Assembly: GCA_021371955.1 (NCBI GenBank)
Contig: JAJFVD010000006.1
Coordinates: 110,787 to 174,786 of the forward strand
Direction of reading: 5' to 3'
Origin: Bacteroidales bacterium
Lineage (GTDB): Bacteria > Bacteroidota > Bacteroidia > Bacteroidales > UBA932
DNA: 64,000 nucleotides
Shown here: piece after piece, positions 53,647 through 62,679 of the stretch
Layout of the letters: every line of letters begins with the position of its first letter
Numbering within the stretch: the stretch's first letter is position 1
Position numbers and translations under genes: made by a program
The notes under the pieces: generated by a model
Seen by the model: only the letters and a program-made list of their open reading frames with translations
Told to the model about the DNA's origin: nothing
The model's database searches: none

Positions 53647-54882
53647 TCAAGCTGCCTTCGGAACATGTTTGTATCTGAAGAAAATTGCAAATAGTATTCC
53701 TAATATCAGAGCGTATGTTGCAAAAACAAACCATATATTTTGCCAGTCTTTCATTCCGTCTGCAGCTGTAAAATAATCCACAACCCAGCCGCTTACCCAG
53801 CCTCCTACAAATGCACCTATTCCGTTGGTCATAATCATAAAAAGTCCCTGTGCGCTTGCTCTGATTTCCGGACTGGCTTCTGTTTCTATAAACAGCGAAC
53901 CTGATATGTTGAAAAAATCAAATGCAATTCCATAAATAATCATGGACATGACAAGCAAAACAAGACCGTCTCCCGGATTTCCCAGCCCGAAGAGGCCAAA
54001 ACGCAGCACCCATGCAAATATGCTCATAAGTACCACTTTTTTGATGCCAAAACGGCTAAGGAAAAATGGAATGGCAAGTATAAACAAGGTTTCGGACATT
54101 TGCGAGATTGACATTAAAATACCCGGATGGGTAACGGCAAATAGCGATGCATAAGCGGGGTTCTTTGCAAATTCCTGCAGGAACGGCGTTCCGAAGGTAT
54201 TTGTTATTTGAAGGGCAGCGCCAAGCAACATTGCAAAAATAAAGAAAGTTGCAATTTTAGGCTGTTTAAACAAGACAAAGGCATCGAGGCCAAGCGAAGA
54301 GATAAGTGTCCGCTTCTTCTGCGATTTCGCAGGCGGGCAGCTTGGCATTGTGAATGCATAAAGGCCCAGTATAAACGCTGCGGCAGAACCTATATAGAGC
54401 TGAAGCGGACTCAGTGACCACCCGCATAAGTCAACCACCCACATAGCCATAATAAAACCTACGGTTCCCCATACCCGGATAGGTGGAAAATCCTTTACCA
54501 CATCCATTCCCTTTTGTTTTAAAATAGTATAGGATACTGTATTGTTAAGGGCAATCGTGGGCATATAAACCATCGCATTAAGAAGCATTATCCAGTACAT
54601 AAGGTCAGGATCGGTTACAGTTGAAGCCCAGAACAACAGCAATGCGCCAATTAAATGGCATATTCCCAAAAGTTTTTCCGCGTTTATCCATCTGTCTGCC
54701 ACGACTCCCAGCAAACCCGGCATAAAAAGAGATGCAAGTCCCATAGTGGCATAGATACCACCAACCTGGCCTCCCGTAAAATTCAGTTTGACAATCATAT
54801 ATCCCCCTAGAGAAATAAGCCATGATCCCCAGAGAAAAAACTGAAGGAAATTCATTAGCGTGAGGCGAAGTTTAGTACTCAT
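53647..54882 (-). CDS. MFS transporter, nucleoside:H+ symporter type
   Basis: The 411-residue protein has 12 predicted helices. Its opening MNFLQFFLWGSWLISLGGYM and the WINAEKLLGICHLIGALLL loop are typical of the NupG/XapB nucleoside:proton symporter group of the MFS. It imports a nucleoside across the inner membrane. It precedes tgt in what looks like one transcript, which raises the idea of a queuosine-related precursor as substrate, but that is only an inference from position. Confidence 0.85.
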   Translation of the reverse strand: MSTKLRLTLMNFLQFFLWGSWLISLGGYMIVKLNFTGGQVGGIYATMGLASLFMPGLLGVVADRWINAEKLLGICHLIGALLLFWASTVTDPDLMYWIMLLNAMVYMPTIALNNTVSYTILKQKGMDVVKDFPPIRVWGTVGFIMAMWVVDLCGWSLSPLQLYIGSAAAFILGLYAFTMPSCPPAKSQKKRTLISSLGLDAFVLFKQPKIATFFIFAMLLGAALQITNTFGTPFLQEFAKNPAYASLFAVTHPGILMSISQMSETLFILAIPFFLSRFGIKKVVLMSIFAWVLRFGLFGLGNPGDGLVLLVMSMIIYGIAFDFFNISGSLFIETEASPEIRASAQGLFMIMTNGIGAFVGGWVSGWVVDYFTAADGMKDWQNIWFVFATYALILGILFAIFFRYKHVPKAA

Positions 54883-54981
54883 AAATTCTTCTTTTTTATT
54901 ATGGTTGAGCGCAAATATACGAAGAATTCATTAGCAACAGATGTGGCTGTTAACAAAAAGAGACGACGAAAATTTATCTGT

Positions 54982-57582
54982 TTATTCTTTAGGAAGTGAT
55001 TTGCTTAGCAGATCTCCGATTCCAATTCTGTACCCCTCCGAATAAAAAATTATTTCGCCCTTGTTGTTTACTATATAAATTAAAGGGTAGTTATCCCGGA
55101 AGGACTGATTCGTACTTTTAAGCATTGCGTCCATAAGCATCGAGCCATTTTTAGTAACAAACTGTGATGATGCAGGGAGTTTGTTATAATTCTGCGAATT
55201 AAAGTCCTTTCTCAGATTATTTTCCGGAACCACGAACAAAAATTTGCCTCCCCATTTATCAAAAGCTGTTTTATGAATTGGCATTTCATTCATTACGTGC
55301 TTTGTAGGCTCTTTTTCGGGCTCAATAAAGCAAATAACTAATCCGCCATTTTTGTATAATTCCCTGTCAATCCCGGCTCCGGCATTTCCATAAACTACCG
55401 AGTCGCGGTGCAATTGCGGAATATTGAGTGTCTTTGTCGTTTTGCCTTCTTCGGAAAGATTGAAGAAGACATTTCTTGCAACAACTCTTCCGTCGGCATA
55501 TCTGTTTCCTGCGGTGAGCCTGTAATATCCTTTATCCAGGCTTAGGGTTACAGGAAATTTTGCAACTCTTGGGTCGTTTTCATAATCAAGAGCCACAAAT
55601 GAGCCGTTTTCATATCTTGAAAGAGTATAATACGTCCAGTACTGAGGTATGGGAGAGTTATTGTCGGAATTGTATTTTATGACTAACGTACCTTTGGCTT
55701 TGGATACGGATGCAGGAACAAGACTTACTGTAACCCATTTCCCTTTTTCATATACCTGAACCTGAGAAGTTGCAGGGTCCATTCTTGAGGGGATATTAAA
55801 ACTCCGGCAAAGTGCAACATAAAAAATGTTTACTGACTTAATATCTGCCCTTTTTATCTTAAAAACACCTGCCGGGGAGATTGGGCAACCGGAATAGTTC
55901 TGTTCACTATCCTGCACAATATTGTTTATCACCCATTCTCTTATTTCGTTTGCACCTGGTTCTGCAGAAAAAATATTTTTAAAATTTCCCTTCAAAAATG
56001 GCCTCCAGTCTCTTATCAGCTCCTTCGAAACAACAGGAGAGAGTATCCCCTCTATGTAAACAGCTTTGGTATAACCGGAAGATTCAGCATAGTCCTTTGT
56101 GTTGTCTATGTGGCTTTGTAAAATATTTGCAGGAGTGTCCCTTAGATCCTTGTCGGAAAGAGTGAAGAGTATTTGAAGAGCTTTTGGATTCTTTGAGTTA
56201 TATTCTATAAAACCTGCTATCTCTTTATAATTCCCTTCGCTTCTGAATATAAAGCCGGCAACCTGGGCTGTATCAAGGTTGTATTTCTGAGCCAGCTTAT
56301 ATGAATCTTCTCTTTTCATAAATGTAGAAAGCCATACAGACCGGAGAGAGTCTTCATATTTCAGTCGGGTATTATTTGCTGCAACTCCGGGAGATTTGTC
56401 CTTAGTATACCCCGCAAGGTTTTTAGGAGGGGTAATTTCCATCATCTCCTCATATTCTTCTCCGGGAACTCTGTTCAGCATTATTGCAACGCTATCGGTA
56501 TCTGCCAGTGAGACTTTTTTGTATCCGTATTTACCGTCCTTTGATACCCAAACGATTAAATCTCCAAGTCCTGATATAATTTCCGAATAACCCTCGCTGT
56601 TTGATTTATTATCAAAAATGGGATAGTAATCGGCATAATTGTACAGCAGATACTTCACATCTGCTCCGGCTACTTTGTTACTATTCCCGTCAAGAACAGT
56701 TACGCCAAGCTTCCTGACGCCGGTATAATTTTCCAGAACATTGATTTTTGTATAAAGAGGGAACTCTGTTTTGCTCTCTTTCCCATAGTACCTGCCAAAT
56801 ACATTTGTATGTACCATCATTGCCCTTTTTGCCGGTTCTGTAAACCACGCCATGTTGAGTTCCGGTTCCGGCTCGCATGCTCCCATGTAATACCATTTCC
56901 CGTCACACCATACTTCTACCCATGCATGGTTATCATCGGTATGAGCCCAACGCGGGGTATAACACTGTCTTGCCGGAATACCGACTGCCCTCAGAGCCGT
57001 AACGGTAAGGGTAGACTCCTCCCCGCATCTTCCATACCCTGTACGAATTGAAGCAAGTGGAGAAGACGTTCTTGAATCTGAAGGCCTGTATGTGATTTTT
57101 TCATGACACCAGTGATTCACCTCGAGAGCGGCATCATACATACTCATATCCTTGATGCGATCTTTAAGTTCCCGCAAAAAAACCATTCGTGCACTGTCCA
57201 GATTTTCATTATTTACTCTTGGCGGCAGAACGAAATGGCGAAAAAGGTCATCAGGCACTTTTTTGCCCCATGAGAACATGCTCCTTGCTGCAAAAGATGC
57301 CTTAACTTCATTTAAGAAGAATTCCCCGTCATAATCCGCTATATCGTTTAATGACATATATGCATAAAGAAATTCCATTGCCTCCAGCTCCCCGGGTTTC
57401 AACTCTGCTGTTGTAAAAATGCCAAATAACTCATTGTTTTTTTGAGATAACTCCGCTTTCCTTTTTTCGAATTGTGCTTTAACCTCTTTACTGTATGCAG
57501 AATCTTTTATAAATCTGTTTTTATCTCCGCATGACAGAGTTAACATTATAAAAGCAAGAAGAGTTATAAATGAGTTTTTCAC
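54982..57582 (-). CDS. Large transglutaminase-like lipoprotein
   Basis: The 866-residue protein starts with a lipoprotein signal peptide (MKNSFITLLAFIMLTLSC). Residues about 150-260 form a transglutaminase-like domain with the Cys in GRCGEESTLTVTALRAVGIP, the His in NHAWVEVW and the Asp/Glu partner in YYMGACEPEPELN, so it should be an active cysteine peptidase or amide-processing enzyme. A beta-sandwich region follows. Residues about 575-635 look like a second, degenerate transglutaminase-like unit (LCRSFNIPSRMDP, VQVYEKGKW) lacking the Cys. The C-terminal about 80 residues resemble the end of a thioredoxin-like fold. It lies directly downstream of cutC. Confidence 0.85.
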   Translation of the reverse strand: MKNSFITLLAFIMLTLSCGDKNRFIKDSAYSKEVKAQFEKRKAELSQKNNELFGIFTTAELKPGELEAMEFLYAYMSLNDIADYDGEFFLNEVKASFAARSMFSWGKKVPDDLFRHFVLPPRVNNENLDSARMVFLRELKDRIKDMSMYDAALEVNHWCHEKITYRPSDSRTSSPLASIRTGYGRCGEESTLTVTALRAVGIPARQCYTPRWAHTDDNHAWVEVWCDGKWYYMGACEPEPELNMAWFTEPAKRAMMVHTNVFGRYYGKESKTEFPLYTKINVLENYTGVRKLGVTVLDGNSNKVAGADVKYLLYNYADYYPIFDNKSNSEGYSEIISGLGDLIVWVSKDGKYGYKKVSLADTDSVAIMLNRVPGEEYEEMMEITPPKNLAGYTKDKSPGVAANNTRLKYEDSLRSVWLSTFMKREDSYKLAQKYNLDTAQVAGFIFRSEGNYKEIAGFIEYNSKNPKALQILFTLSDKDLRDTPANILQSHIDNTKDYAESSGYTKAVYIEGILSPVVSKELIRDWRPFLKGNFKNIFSAEPGANEIREWVINNIVQDSEQNYSGCPISPAGVFKIKRADIKSVNIFYVALCRSFNIPSRMDPATSQVQVYEKGKWVTVSLVPASVSKAKGTLVIKYNSDNNSPIPQYWTYYTLSRYENGSFVALDYENDPRVAKFPVTLSLDKGYYRLTAGNRYADGRVVARNVFFNLSEEGKTTKTLNIPQLHRDSVVYGNAGAGIDRELYKNGGLVICFIEPEKEPTKHVMNEMPIHKTAFDKWGGKFLFVVPENNLRKDFNSQNYNKLPASSQFVTKNGSMLMDAMLKSTNQSFRDNYPLIYIVNNKGEIIFYSEGYRIGIGDLLSKSLPKE

Positions 57583-57584
57583 GG

Positions 57585-58328
57585 CTAATTGTATTTTATT
57601 ACTAATTCTTTTGTTTTGGCTACAACTTCCCTTATTATAGATTCTGATGATTCATTGTGAAAAAAAAGTCCCGAAACAGTTGAACTTTTGAATTCCATTC
57701 TGCTTTTAACCGGAGACTTTGCCGAAAAGTGGACTTCATCAAAATGCGTATCCCTGTATATTTCTGTTAAATTTTCCGGAGTTACTCCGCTGCCTACAAG
57801 AATTTTAATCCTGCCGGCCGATTTATTTATTATTTTTTTAAGCAGATCTTTTCCTTCCAAAGCGGTGGAATAGAGGCCTGATGTCAGGATTCTATTGCAA
57901 CCGCATGCAATAATGTCTTCAAGAGCCTTTTCCCAGTTGTTGCATCTGTCAAAAGCCCTGTGGAATGTAACTTCCATTTCACCTGCTGCCTCCATGCACT
58001 TCTTAAGTTTTCCGGTATCAACAGAACCATCGGGATTTAAAAACCCTATTACAACACCTTTTGCTCCTGCCTCACGGCAAAACAGAATATCCTCCAGAAT
58101 GATTTCAAATTCTGTTTCGTTATACATAAAGTCTCCCGGACGGGGACGAATGAGTACCATTACCTCCAGTTTCAAATTCTCACAGCACCATTTTGTAAGT
58201 GCCGGAGAGGGCGTCAATCCTCCTTCAGATAAAGCCTGGCATAATTCAATCCTGTCTGCACCCCCAGCCTCTGCAGCAATTGCAGAATTTACTGTTTCTG
58301 CACATACCTCCGTAATAATTTTTTTCAT
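57585..58328 (-). CDS. cutC: CutC-family protein
   Basis: The 247-residue TIM-barrel protein has AGADRIELCQALSEGGLTPS-like residues near 19-40 (AAEAGGADRIELCQALSEGG), MVLIRPRPGDFMY (about 57-69) and GSGVTPENL (about 197-205). CutC was once linked to copper homeostasis in E. coli, but later work has questioned this; its chemistry is not established. It is two bases upstream of the transglutaminase lipoprotein gene on the same strand, and its own upstream side carries the ribosomal-operon terminator. Confidence 0.93.
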   Translation of the reverse strand: MKKIITEVCAETVNSAIAAEAGGADRIELCQALSEGGLTPSPALTKWCCENLKLEVMVLIRPRPGDFMYNETEFEIILEDILFCREAGAKGVVIGFLNPDGSVDTGKLKKCMEAAGEMEVTFHRAFDRCNNWEKALEDIIACGCNRILTSGLYSTALEGKDLLKKIINKSAGRIKILVGSGVTPENLTEIYRDTHFDEVHFSAKSPVKSRMEFKSSTVSGLFFHNESSESIIREVVAKTKELVIKYN

Positions 58329-58404
58329 GATGAATTATTGTTTATTACAAATTTCGAGTTAAAGATTCATTTATGCAAAAAAAGAATTTAAAGCCAAATA
58401 AACA

Positions 58405-58436
58405 AAAGAGGGCCAACCCTGCGGTTAGCCCTCTTT
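58405..58436 (-). terminator. Terminator of the ribosomal-protein/rpoA operon
   Basis: A stem of AGAGGGC and GGTT/AACC arms (58406-58418 with 58423-58436) is followed on the minus strand by TTTTGTTT. It lies between rplQ and cutC and closes the long operon. Confidence 0.75.
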
Positions 58437-58462
58437 CTATCGGTTTTATAAAAATTCAGTGA

Positions 58463-59050
58463 TTACTTTCCCTGAGTTTTACGCTGTGTTGTTGGTTTTG
58501 CAGCAGCTTTAGCCTTTGGAGCAGCTGTTTTTGCTTTAGGAGCAACAGCTTTAGCTTTTGGTTCTGCTTTTGCCTTAGGAGCTTTTGGAGCTTTAGGCTC
58601 AGCTGATTCAGCAGCGTCAGTTGCTTTTTTAACACCACTACGGCGTGTAGCAGCTTTCTTAACCTCAGCTTTGGCACCTGAAATCATTACCTCATTGAAG
58701 TCTACCAGTTCAATCATTGCCATGTCGGCAGCGTCACCCTGACGGAAACCGAGTTTTAATACTCGTGTGTATCCTCCCGGACGATCAGCAATCTTAGGAG
58801 CAATTACGCGGAACAATTCGGTAATCGCCTCTTTTTGCTTTAGGTAAGAAAAAACTGTACGACGGGAGTGTGTAGTGTCGTCTTTAGATTTTGTAATCAA
58901 CGGCTCTACATATACTCTTAATGCTTTTGCTTTAGCAAGAGTGGTCTCAATTCTTTTGTGCAAAATGAGAGATGATGCCATATTTGCCAACATCGCTTTA
59001 CGGTGTCCGCTTTTACGGCCTAAGTGGTTAAATTTTTTATTGTGCCTCAT
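58463..59050 (-). CDS. rplQ: 50S ribosomal protein L17 with C-terminal extension
   Basis: The first about 115 residues are standard L17 ([20 protein letters not shown], then the [20 protein letters not shown] block). Residues about 125-195 are an extra tail rich in Ala, Lys and Pro with repeated APKAK units. Standard L17 is about 120 residues; the tail is a Bacteroidota-type extension likely exposed on the ribosome surface. Its start overlaps the end of rpoA by 14 bases. Confidence 0.96.
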   Translation of the reverse strand: MRHNKKFNHLGRKSGHRKAMLANMASSLILHKRIETTLAKAKALRVYVEPLITKSKDDTTHSRRTVFSYLKQKEAITELFRVIAPKIADRPGGYTRVLKLGFRQGDAADMAMIELVDFNEVMISGAKAEVKKAATRRSGVKKATDAAESAEPKAPKAPKAKAEPKAKAVAPKAKTAAPKAKAAAKPTTQRKTQGK

Positions 59051-60050
59051 GTTTAATTACTTTCTTTTCAATGTTATACTTAGTCACATCCATGCCAAAG
59101 CTCAGCTTTAGTCTCTCAACAAGCATATCAATTTCAGTAAGCGACTTTTTACCAAAGTTTCTGAATTTCATAAGCTCGTTTCTTTGCAGCGATACTAAAT
59201 CGGCAAAAGTTTCGATGTCAGCAGCCTTTAGACAGTTTAATGCTCTCACCGAAAGTTCCATGTCCGAAAGTTTAGTAAGAAGAAGGTGACGCATCCTGAG
59301 TGACTCTTCGTCAAGCTCATTGCTCACAACCTCTACCGGAGTCTCGAGAGAAATTTTCTCATCCGAGAATAACATAAAGTGATGTATTAAAATCTTAGCC
59401 GCCTCTTTAAGGGCCTCTTTTGGATGAATTGAACCGTCTGTAGTTATCTCTAAATTCAATTTTTCGTAGTCGGTCTTCTGTTCAACGCGCCAGTTTTCAA
59501 CGAAGTATTTTACGTTCTTGATTGGGGTAAAAATTGCATCGATTGGAATAAGTCCAAACGGTGCCTCTTCAACCTTATTCTCCTCGGCAGGTACATATCC
59601 TCTTCCCTTGTTAATTCTTAACTCAATTGAAAGAGTAACAGAAGGCTCCATTGAGCAGATATGCCAGTCCGGGTTCAAAACTTTGAACGATGAGAGTTGT
59701 TTTGAAATGTCCTCTGCAGTAAATTCTTGCTTTCCGCTAACTGTAACTGTTACAATCTCTGAATCTTCACCTTCGACCATCCGTTTGAAACGGACTTGTT
59801 TAAGGTTAAGGATAATGTCAACTACAGTCTCAATTACGCCGGGTATTGTTGCAAATTCATGATCTACACCCTGTATTTTGATTGCGGTTATAGCATATCC
59901 CTCAAGAGAGGATAACAGAATTCGACGCAAAGCGTTACCAACTGTGATGCCGTAACCCGGCTCCAGCGGACGGAACTCAAAGCGACCGAATGTTTCGGTA
60001 GCGTCAAGCATTATTACCTTATCCGGTTTTTGAAATGCTAATATTGCCAT
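59037..60050 (-). CDS. rpoA: RNA polymerase alpha subunit
   Basis: The 337-residue subunit has the N-terminal assembly domain (about 15-235, with [20 protein letters not shown]), a linker and the C-terminal domain (about 255-320) that touches UP elements and activators. The latter contains [20 protein letters not shown] and [11 protein letters not shown]. It nucleates core polymerase assembly. It lies 8 bases after rpsD in the conserved alpha-operon order. Confidence 0.98.
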   Translation of the reverse strand: MAILAFQKPDKVIMLDATETFGRFEFRPLEPGYGITVGNALRRILLSSLEGYAITAIKIQGVDHEFATIPGVIETVVDIILNLKQVRFKRMVEGEDSEIVTVTVSGKQEFTAEDISKQLSSFKVLNPDWHICSMEPSVTLSIELRINKGRGYVPAEENKVEEAPFGLIPIDAIFTPIKNVKYFVENWRVEQKTDYEKLNLEITTDGSIHPKEALKEAAKILIHHFMLFSDEKISLETPVEVVSNELDEESLRMRHLLLTKLSDMELSVRALNCLKAADIETFADLVSLQRNELMKFRNFGKKSLTEIDMLVERLKLSFGMDVTKYNIEKKVIKHEAQ

Positions 60051-60058
60051 TTTATTTT

Positions 60059-60664
60059 TTATTTAGAGTATAACTCAACAATTAACTGCTCGTTTATGTT
60101 TTCAGGTATCTCAGATCTTTCCGGAAGATTAAGTAATTTTCCAGATAAAGAAAGGCCGTCCCATTCAATCCAGGCAAATCTGCTTGCACTTTTTGAAACA
60201 TTTTCCTGAATAACCTCTAAACTCTTTGATCTTTCGCGTACACCAATGATTTCACCCGGCTTAATGAGAGTAGATGGAATGTTGCATACTTCACCATTAA
60301 GGACAATGTGGCAGTGTGTCACAAGTTGTCTTGCAGCAGCTCTTGAAGGAGCTACGCCCATACGGAACACCAGGTTGTCAAGACGTGTTTCAAGAAGGAA
60401 AAGAAGGTTTTCACCTTTACGTCCTTTCATTTTTGACGCCTTTTCATAAAGATTGCGGAATTGTCTTTCCATCAATCCGTATGTATATTTAACTTTTTGT
60501 TTTTCCTTTAGCTGAACGCCATACTCAGAAGATTTTTTGCGCTTCTTAGCCATTCCGTGTTGTCCGGGAGGATAGCTCTTCTTTTCGTAACTTTTATCCG
60601 GGCCAAAAACCGGCTCTCCAAATTTGCGGGCAATTTTAGTAGAAGGCCCTGTATATCTTGCCAT
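60059..60664 (-). CDS. rpsD: 30S ribosomal protein S4
   Basis: The 201-residue primary 16S rRNA-binding protein has the N-terminal S4 domain ([20 protein letters not shown]) and the S4 RNA-binding fold (about 95-155, [20 protein letters not shown]). In enterobacteria S4 represses its own operon. The gene is 29 bases downstream of rpsK. Confidence 0.98.
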   Translation of the reverse strand: MARYTGPSTKIARKFGEPVFGPDKSYEKKSYPPGQHGMAKKRKKSSEYGVQLKEKQKVKYTYGLMERQFRNLYEKASKMKGRKGENLLFLLETRLDNLVFRMGVAPSRAAARQLVTHCHIVLNGEVCNIPSTLIKPGEIIGVRERSKSLEVIQENVSKSASRFAWIEWDGLSLSGKLLNLPERSEIPENINEQLIVELYSK

Positions 60665-60693
60665 ATTAACTTATTTAATCAATTATTAAGGAT

Positions 60694-61086
60694 TTATACT
60701 CTACGGCGGCCTTTAGGACGGCAACCATTATGAGGAAGCGGAGTAACATCGACAATCTCTGTAACTTCTATTCCTGTTCCGTGAATTGTACGGATTGCCG
60801 ATTCGCGTCCTGCACCCGGACCTTTTACATATGCCTTAACTTTACGAAGACCTAAATCAAAAGCTACCTTAGCACAGTCTGCAGCTGCAGTTTGCGCTGC
60901 ATAGGGGGTATTCTTTTTTGAACCTCTGAAACCCATTTTACCGGCAGATGACCAGCTAATTACCTGTCCTTCATTATTAGTCAGAGTAACTATAACATTG
61001 TTAAATGTCGAAGAGATATGGGCTTGTCCATAAGCTTCAATTTTAACAACTTTCTTTTTATTTGTTGTTCCTGTCTTGTTTGCCAT
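60694..61086 (-). CDS. rpsK: 30S ribosomal protein S11
   Basis: The 130-residue protein is full length, ending in the conserved [18 protein letters not shown]. It binds 16S rRNA at the platform near S7 and the E-site codon. It begins 10 bases after rpsM. Confidence 0.98.
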   Translation of the reverse strand: MANKTGTTNKKKVVKIEAYGQAHISSTFNNVIVTLTNNEGQVISWSSAGKMGFRGSKKNTPYAAQTAAADCAKVAFDLGLRKVKAYVKGPGAGRESAIRTIHGTGIEVTEIVDVTPLPHNGCRPKGRRRV

Positions 61087-61096
61087 GATTTAGGTA

Positions 61097-61474
61097 CTAT
61101 TTAGTTGCTTTCTTCTTATTAGCTACTGTTTTCTTCTTACCCTTACGAGTACGTGCATTATTCTTAGTTGACTGACCACGGGTAGGCAGTCCCAGACGAT
61201 GTCTGATGCCTCTGTAGCAGCCTATGTCCATCAATCGCTTGATGTTCAGTTGTACCGATGAACGTAGTTCACCTTCGATTTTGAATTCGGACGAAATCAT
61301 CGCTCTGATTCCGGCAACTTGTTCGTCATTCCAATCCTTAACCTTGGTGTTAAAATCTATACCAAGTTTTGATAGAATTGTTTGGGCCGAACTCCGACCT
61401 ATTCCATAGATATAGGTCAGGCCTATCTCTCCACGTTTATTGTTTGGTAAATCAACTCCGGCTATACGTGCCAT
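61097..61474 (-). CDS. rpsM: 30S ribosomal protein S13
   Basis: The 125-residue protein with [20 protein letters not shown] at its start and [20 protein letters not shown] near the end; the Lys-rich C-terminal tail reaches toward the P-site tRNA. It is also a bridge to the large subunit. It follows the small rpmJ gene. Confidence 0.98.
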   Translation of the reverse strand: MARIAGVDLPNNKRGEIGLTYIYGIGRSSAQTILSKLGIDFNTKVKDWNDEQVAGIRAMISSEFKIEGELRSSVQLNIKRLMDIGCYRGIRHRLGLPTRGQSTKNNARTRKGKKKTVANKKKATK

Positions 61475-61509
61475 AATTTATTTTTCTCTTTATTGTTTAC
61501 TATTAAAAA

Positions 61510-61626
61510 TTAACCCTGGCGCATCTTGAATTTTGGATTCTTTTTGCAAATAACATACAAACGACCTTTGCGTTTTACTATTTTGCAATCTTCGCTGCGT
61601 TTCTTAATGGATGCTTTGACTTTCAT
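61510..61626 (-). CDS. rpmJ: 50S ribosomal protein L36
   Basis: A 38-codon gene (ATG at 61626-61624, TAA at 61512-61510) encodes a protein that starts [20 protein letters not shown] and ends KFKMRQG. Two of the four residues that bind zinc in the common form are replaced: the first Cys is Ser (KKRSEDC) and the His is Phe (PKFK), while the other two Cys remain. This partly zinc-less type is usual in Bacteroidota. It lies 11 bases after infA in the standard order. Confidence 0.96.
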   Translation of the reverse strand: MKVKASIKKRSEDCKIVKRKGRLYVICKKNPKFKMRQG

Positions 61627-61637
61627 ATTACTATTAT

Positions 61638-61856
61638 TTATTTATATCTGAAAGAAATTCTTCCTTTTGACAAATCATAAGGGGACATTTCAACTCTCAC
61701 CCTGTCTCCTGGCAGTATGCGAATGTAGTGCATTCTCATTTTACCGGAAATATGGGCAATTATAACATGACCATTGTCCAACTCAACGCGAAACATCGCG
61801 TTTGAAAGAGCCTCAATAATTACTCCCTCTTTTTCTATAGCTGCCTGTTTAGCCAT
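61638..61856 (-). CDS. infA: Translation initiation factor IF-1
   Basis: The 72-residue OB-fold protein has [20 protein letters not shown] and the ending ISFRYK. It occupies the A site of the 30S subunit during initiation. It follows map by 25 bases. Confidence 0.98.
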   Translation of the reverse strand: MAKQAAIEKEGVIIEALSNAMFRVELDNGHVIIAHISGKMRMHYIRILPGDRVRVEMSPYDLSKGRISFRYK

Positions 61857-61881
61857 TTATTGTTTTAATGTTCCTAATAAT

Positions 61882-62652
61882 TCAATCAATTTTGTTCTCA
61901 ATGTAATCAAATGTCGATAAGACATCGGGTTTCCCCTTTCTAACTACCACCATTAATTCATAGTGTGCAGAGTTCTTTTTGTCGGAAGTGCTCAGTGTCC
62001 AGTTGTCATCGTGAAGATAGACATTTCTGGTACCTGCATTTACCATTGGTTCAATGCATATAACAAGACCCTCTTCGAGTTTCTTTCCCTGACCTCTGCT
62101 ACCATAGTTTGGTACCTCGGGGGATTCATGAAGTTTCCTTCCGATTCCGTGGCCAACCATCTCCCGGACAACAGAGAATCCAGCTCTTTCCACATGATCC
62201 TGTACTGCGAAAGAAATGTCTCCTATTCTGTTTCCGACTGTAGCTTTCTCTATTCCTTTGTAAAGCGATTCCTTGGTTGTCTTCAGCAGTCTCTCAGTCT
62301 CTTTTGAAACCGTCCCCACCGGAAAGGTGTAGGCCGAATCTCCGTAGTAACCCTTCATAAGAGTTCCACAATCGACAGAGATAATATCGCCCTCTTTAAG
62401 ACGATACCCGGAAGCAAACCCGTGAACCACAACATCATTTACAGAGATGCAAAGGGTGTAGGGAAAATCACCATAACCTAGGAACGCCGGTATTGCACCA
62501 TTGTCGCGGATATAGGTTTCGGCAATTTTGTTAAGTTCAAGGGTTGTTACTCCCGGAACCACATGCCTTCCAACTTCCGCAAGAGTTTTCGAAACCAGCA
62601 GAGCATTCTCTCTGATTAACGCAATCTCTTCCTCTGTTTTAAGTCTAATCAT
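61882..62652 (-). CDS. map: Type I methionine aminopeptidase
   Basis: The 256-residue enzyme removes initiator Met. The two-metal site is complete: Asp in VDCGTLMKGYYGDSAYTF (two Asp, about 94-110), His in GHGIGRKLHESPEVPNYG (about 172-189), and the two Glu in GLVICIEPMV and near residue 237. It lies between secY and infA, as is usual in the operon in this and several other phyla. Confidence 0.97.
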   Translation of the reverse strand: MIRLKTEEEIALIRENALLVSKTLAEVGRHVVPGVTTLELNKIAETYIRDNGAIPAFLGYGDFPYTLCISVNDVVVHGFASGYRLKEGDIISVDCGTLMKGYYGDSAYTFPVGTVSKETERLLKTTKESLYKGIEKATVGNRIGDISFAVQDHVERAGFSVVREMVGHGIGRKLHESPEVPNYGSRGQGKKLEEGLVICIEPMVNAGTRNVYLHDDNWTLSTSDKKNSAHYELMVVVRKGKPDVLSTFDYIENKID

Positions 62653-62679
62653 TACTTTAAAGAACTTTTATACTATCAA

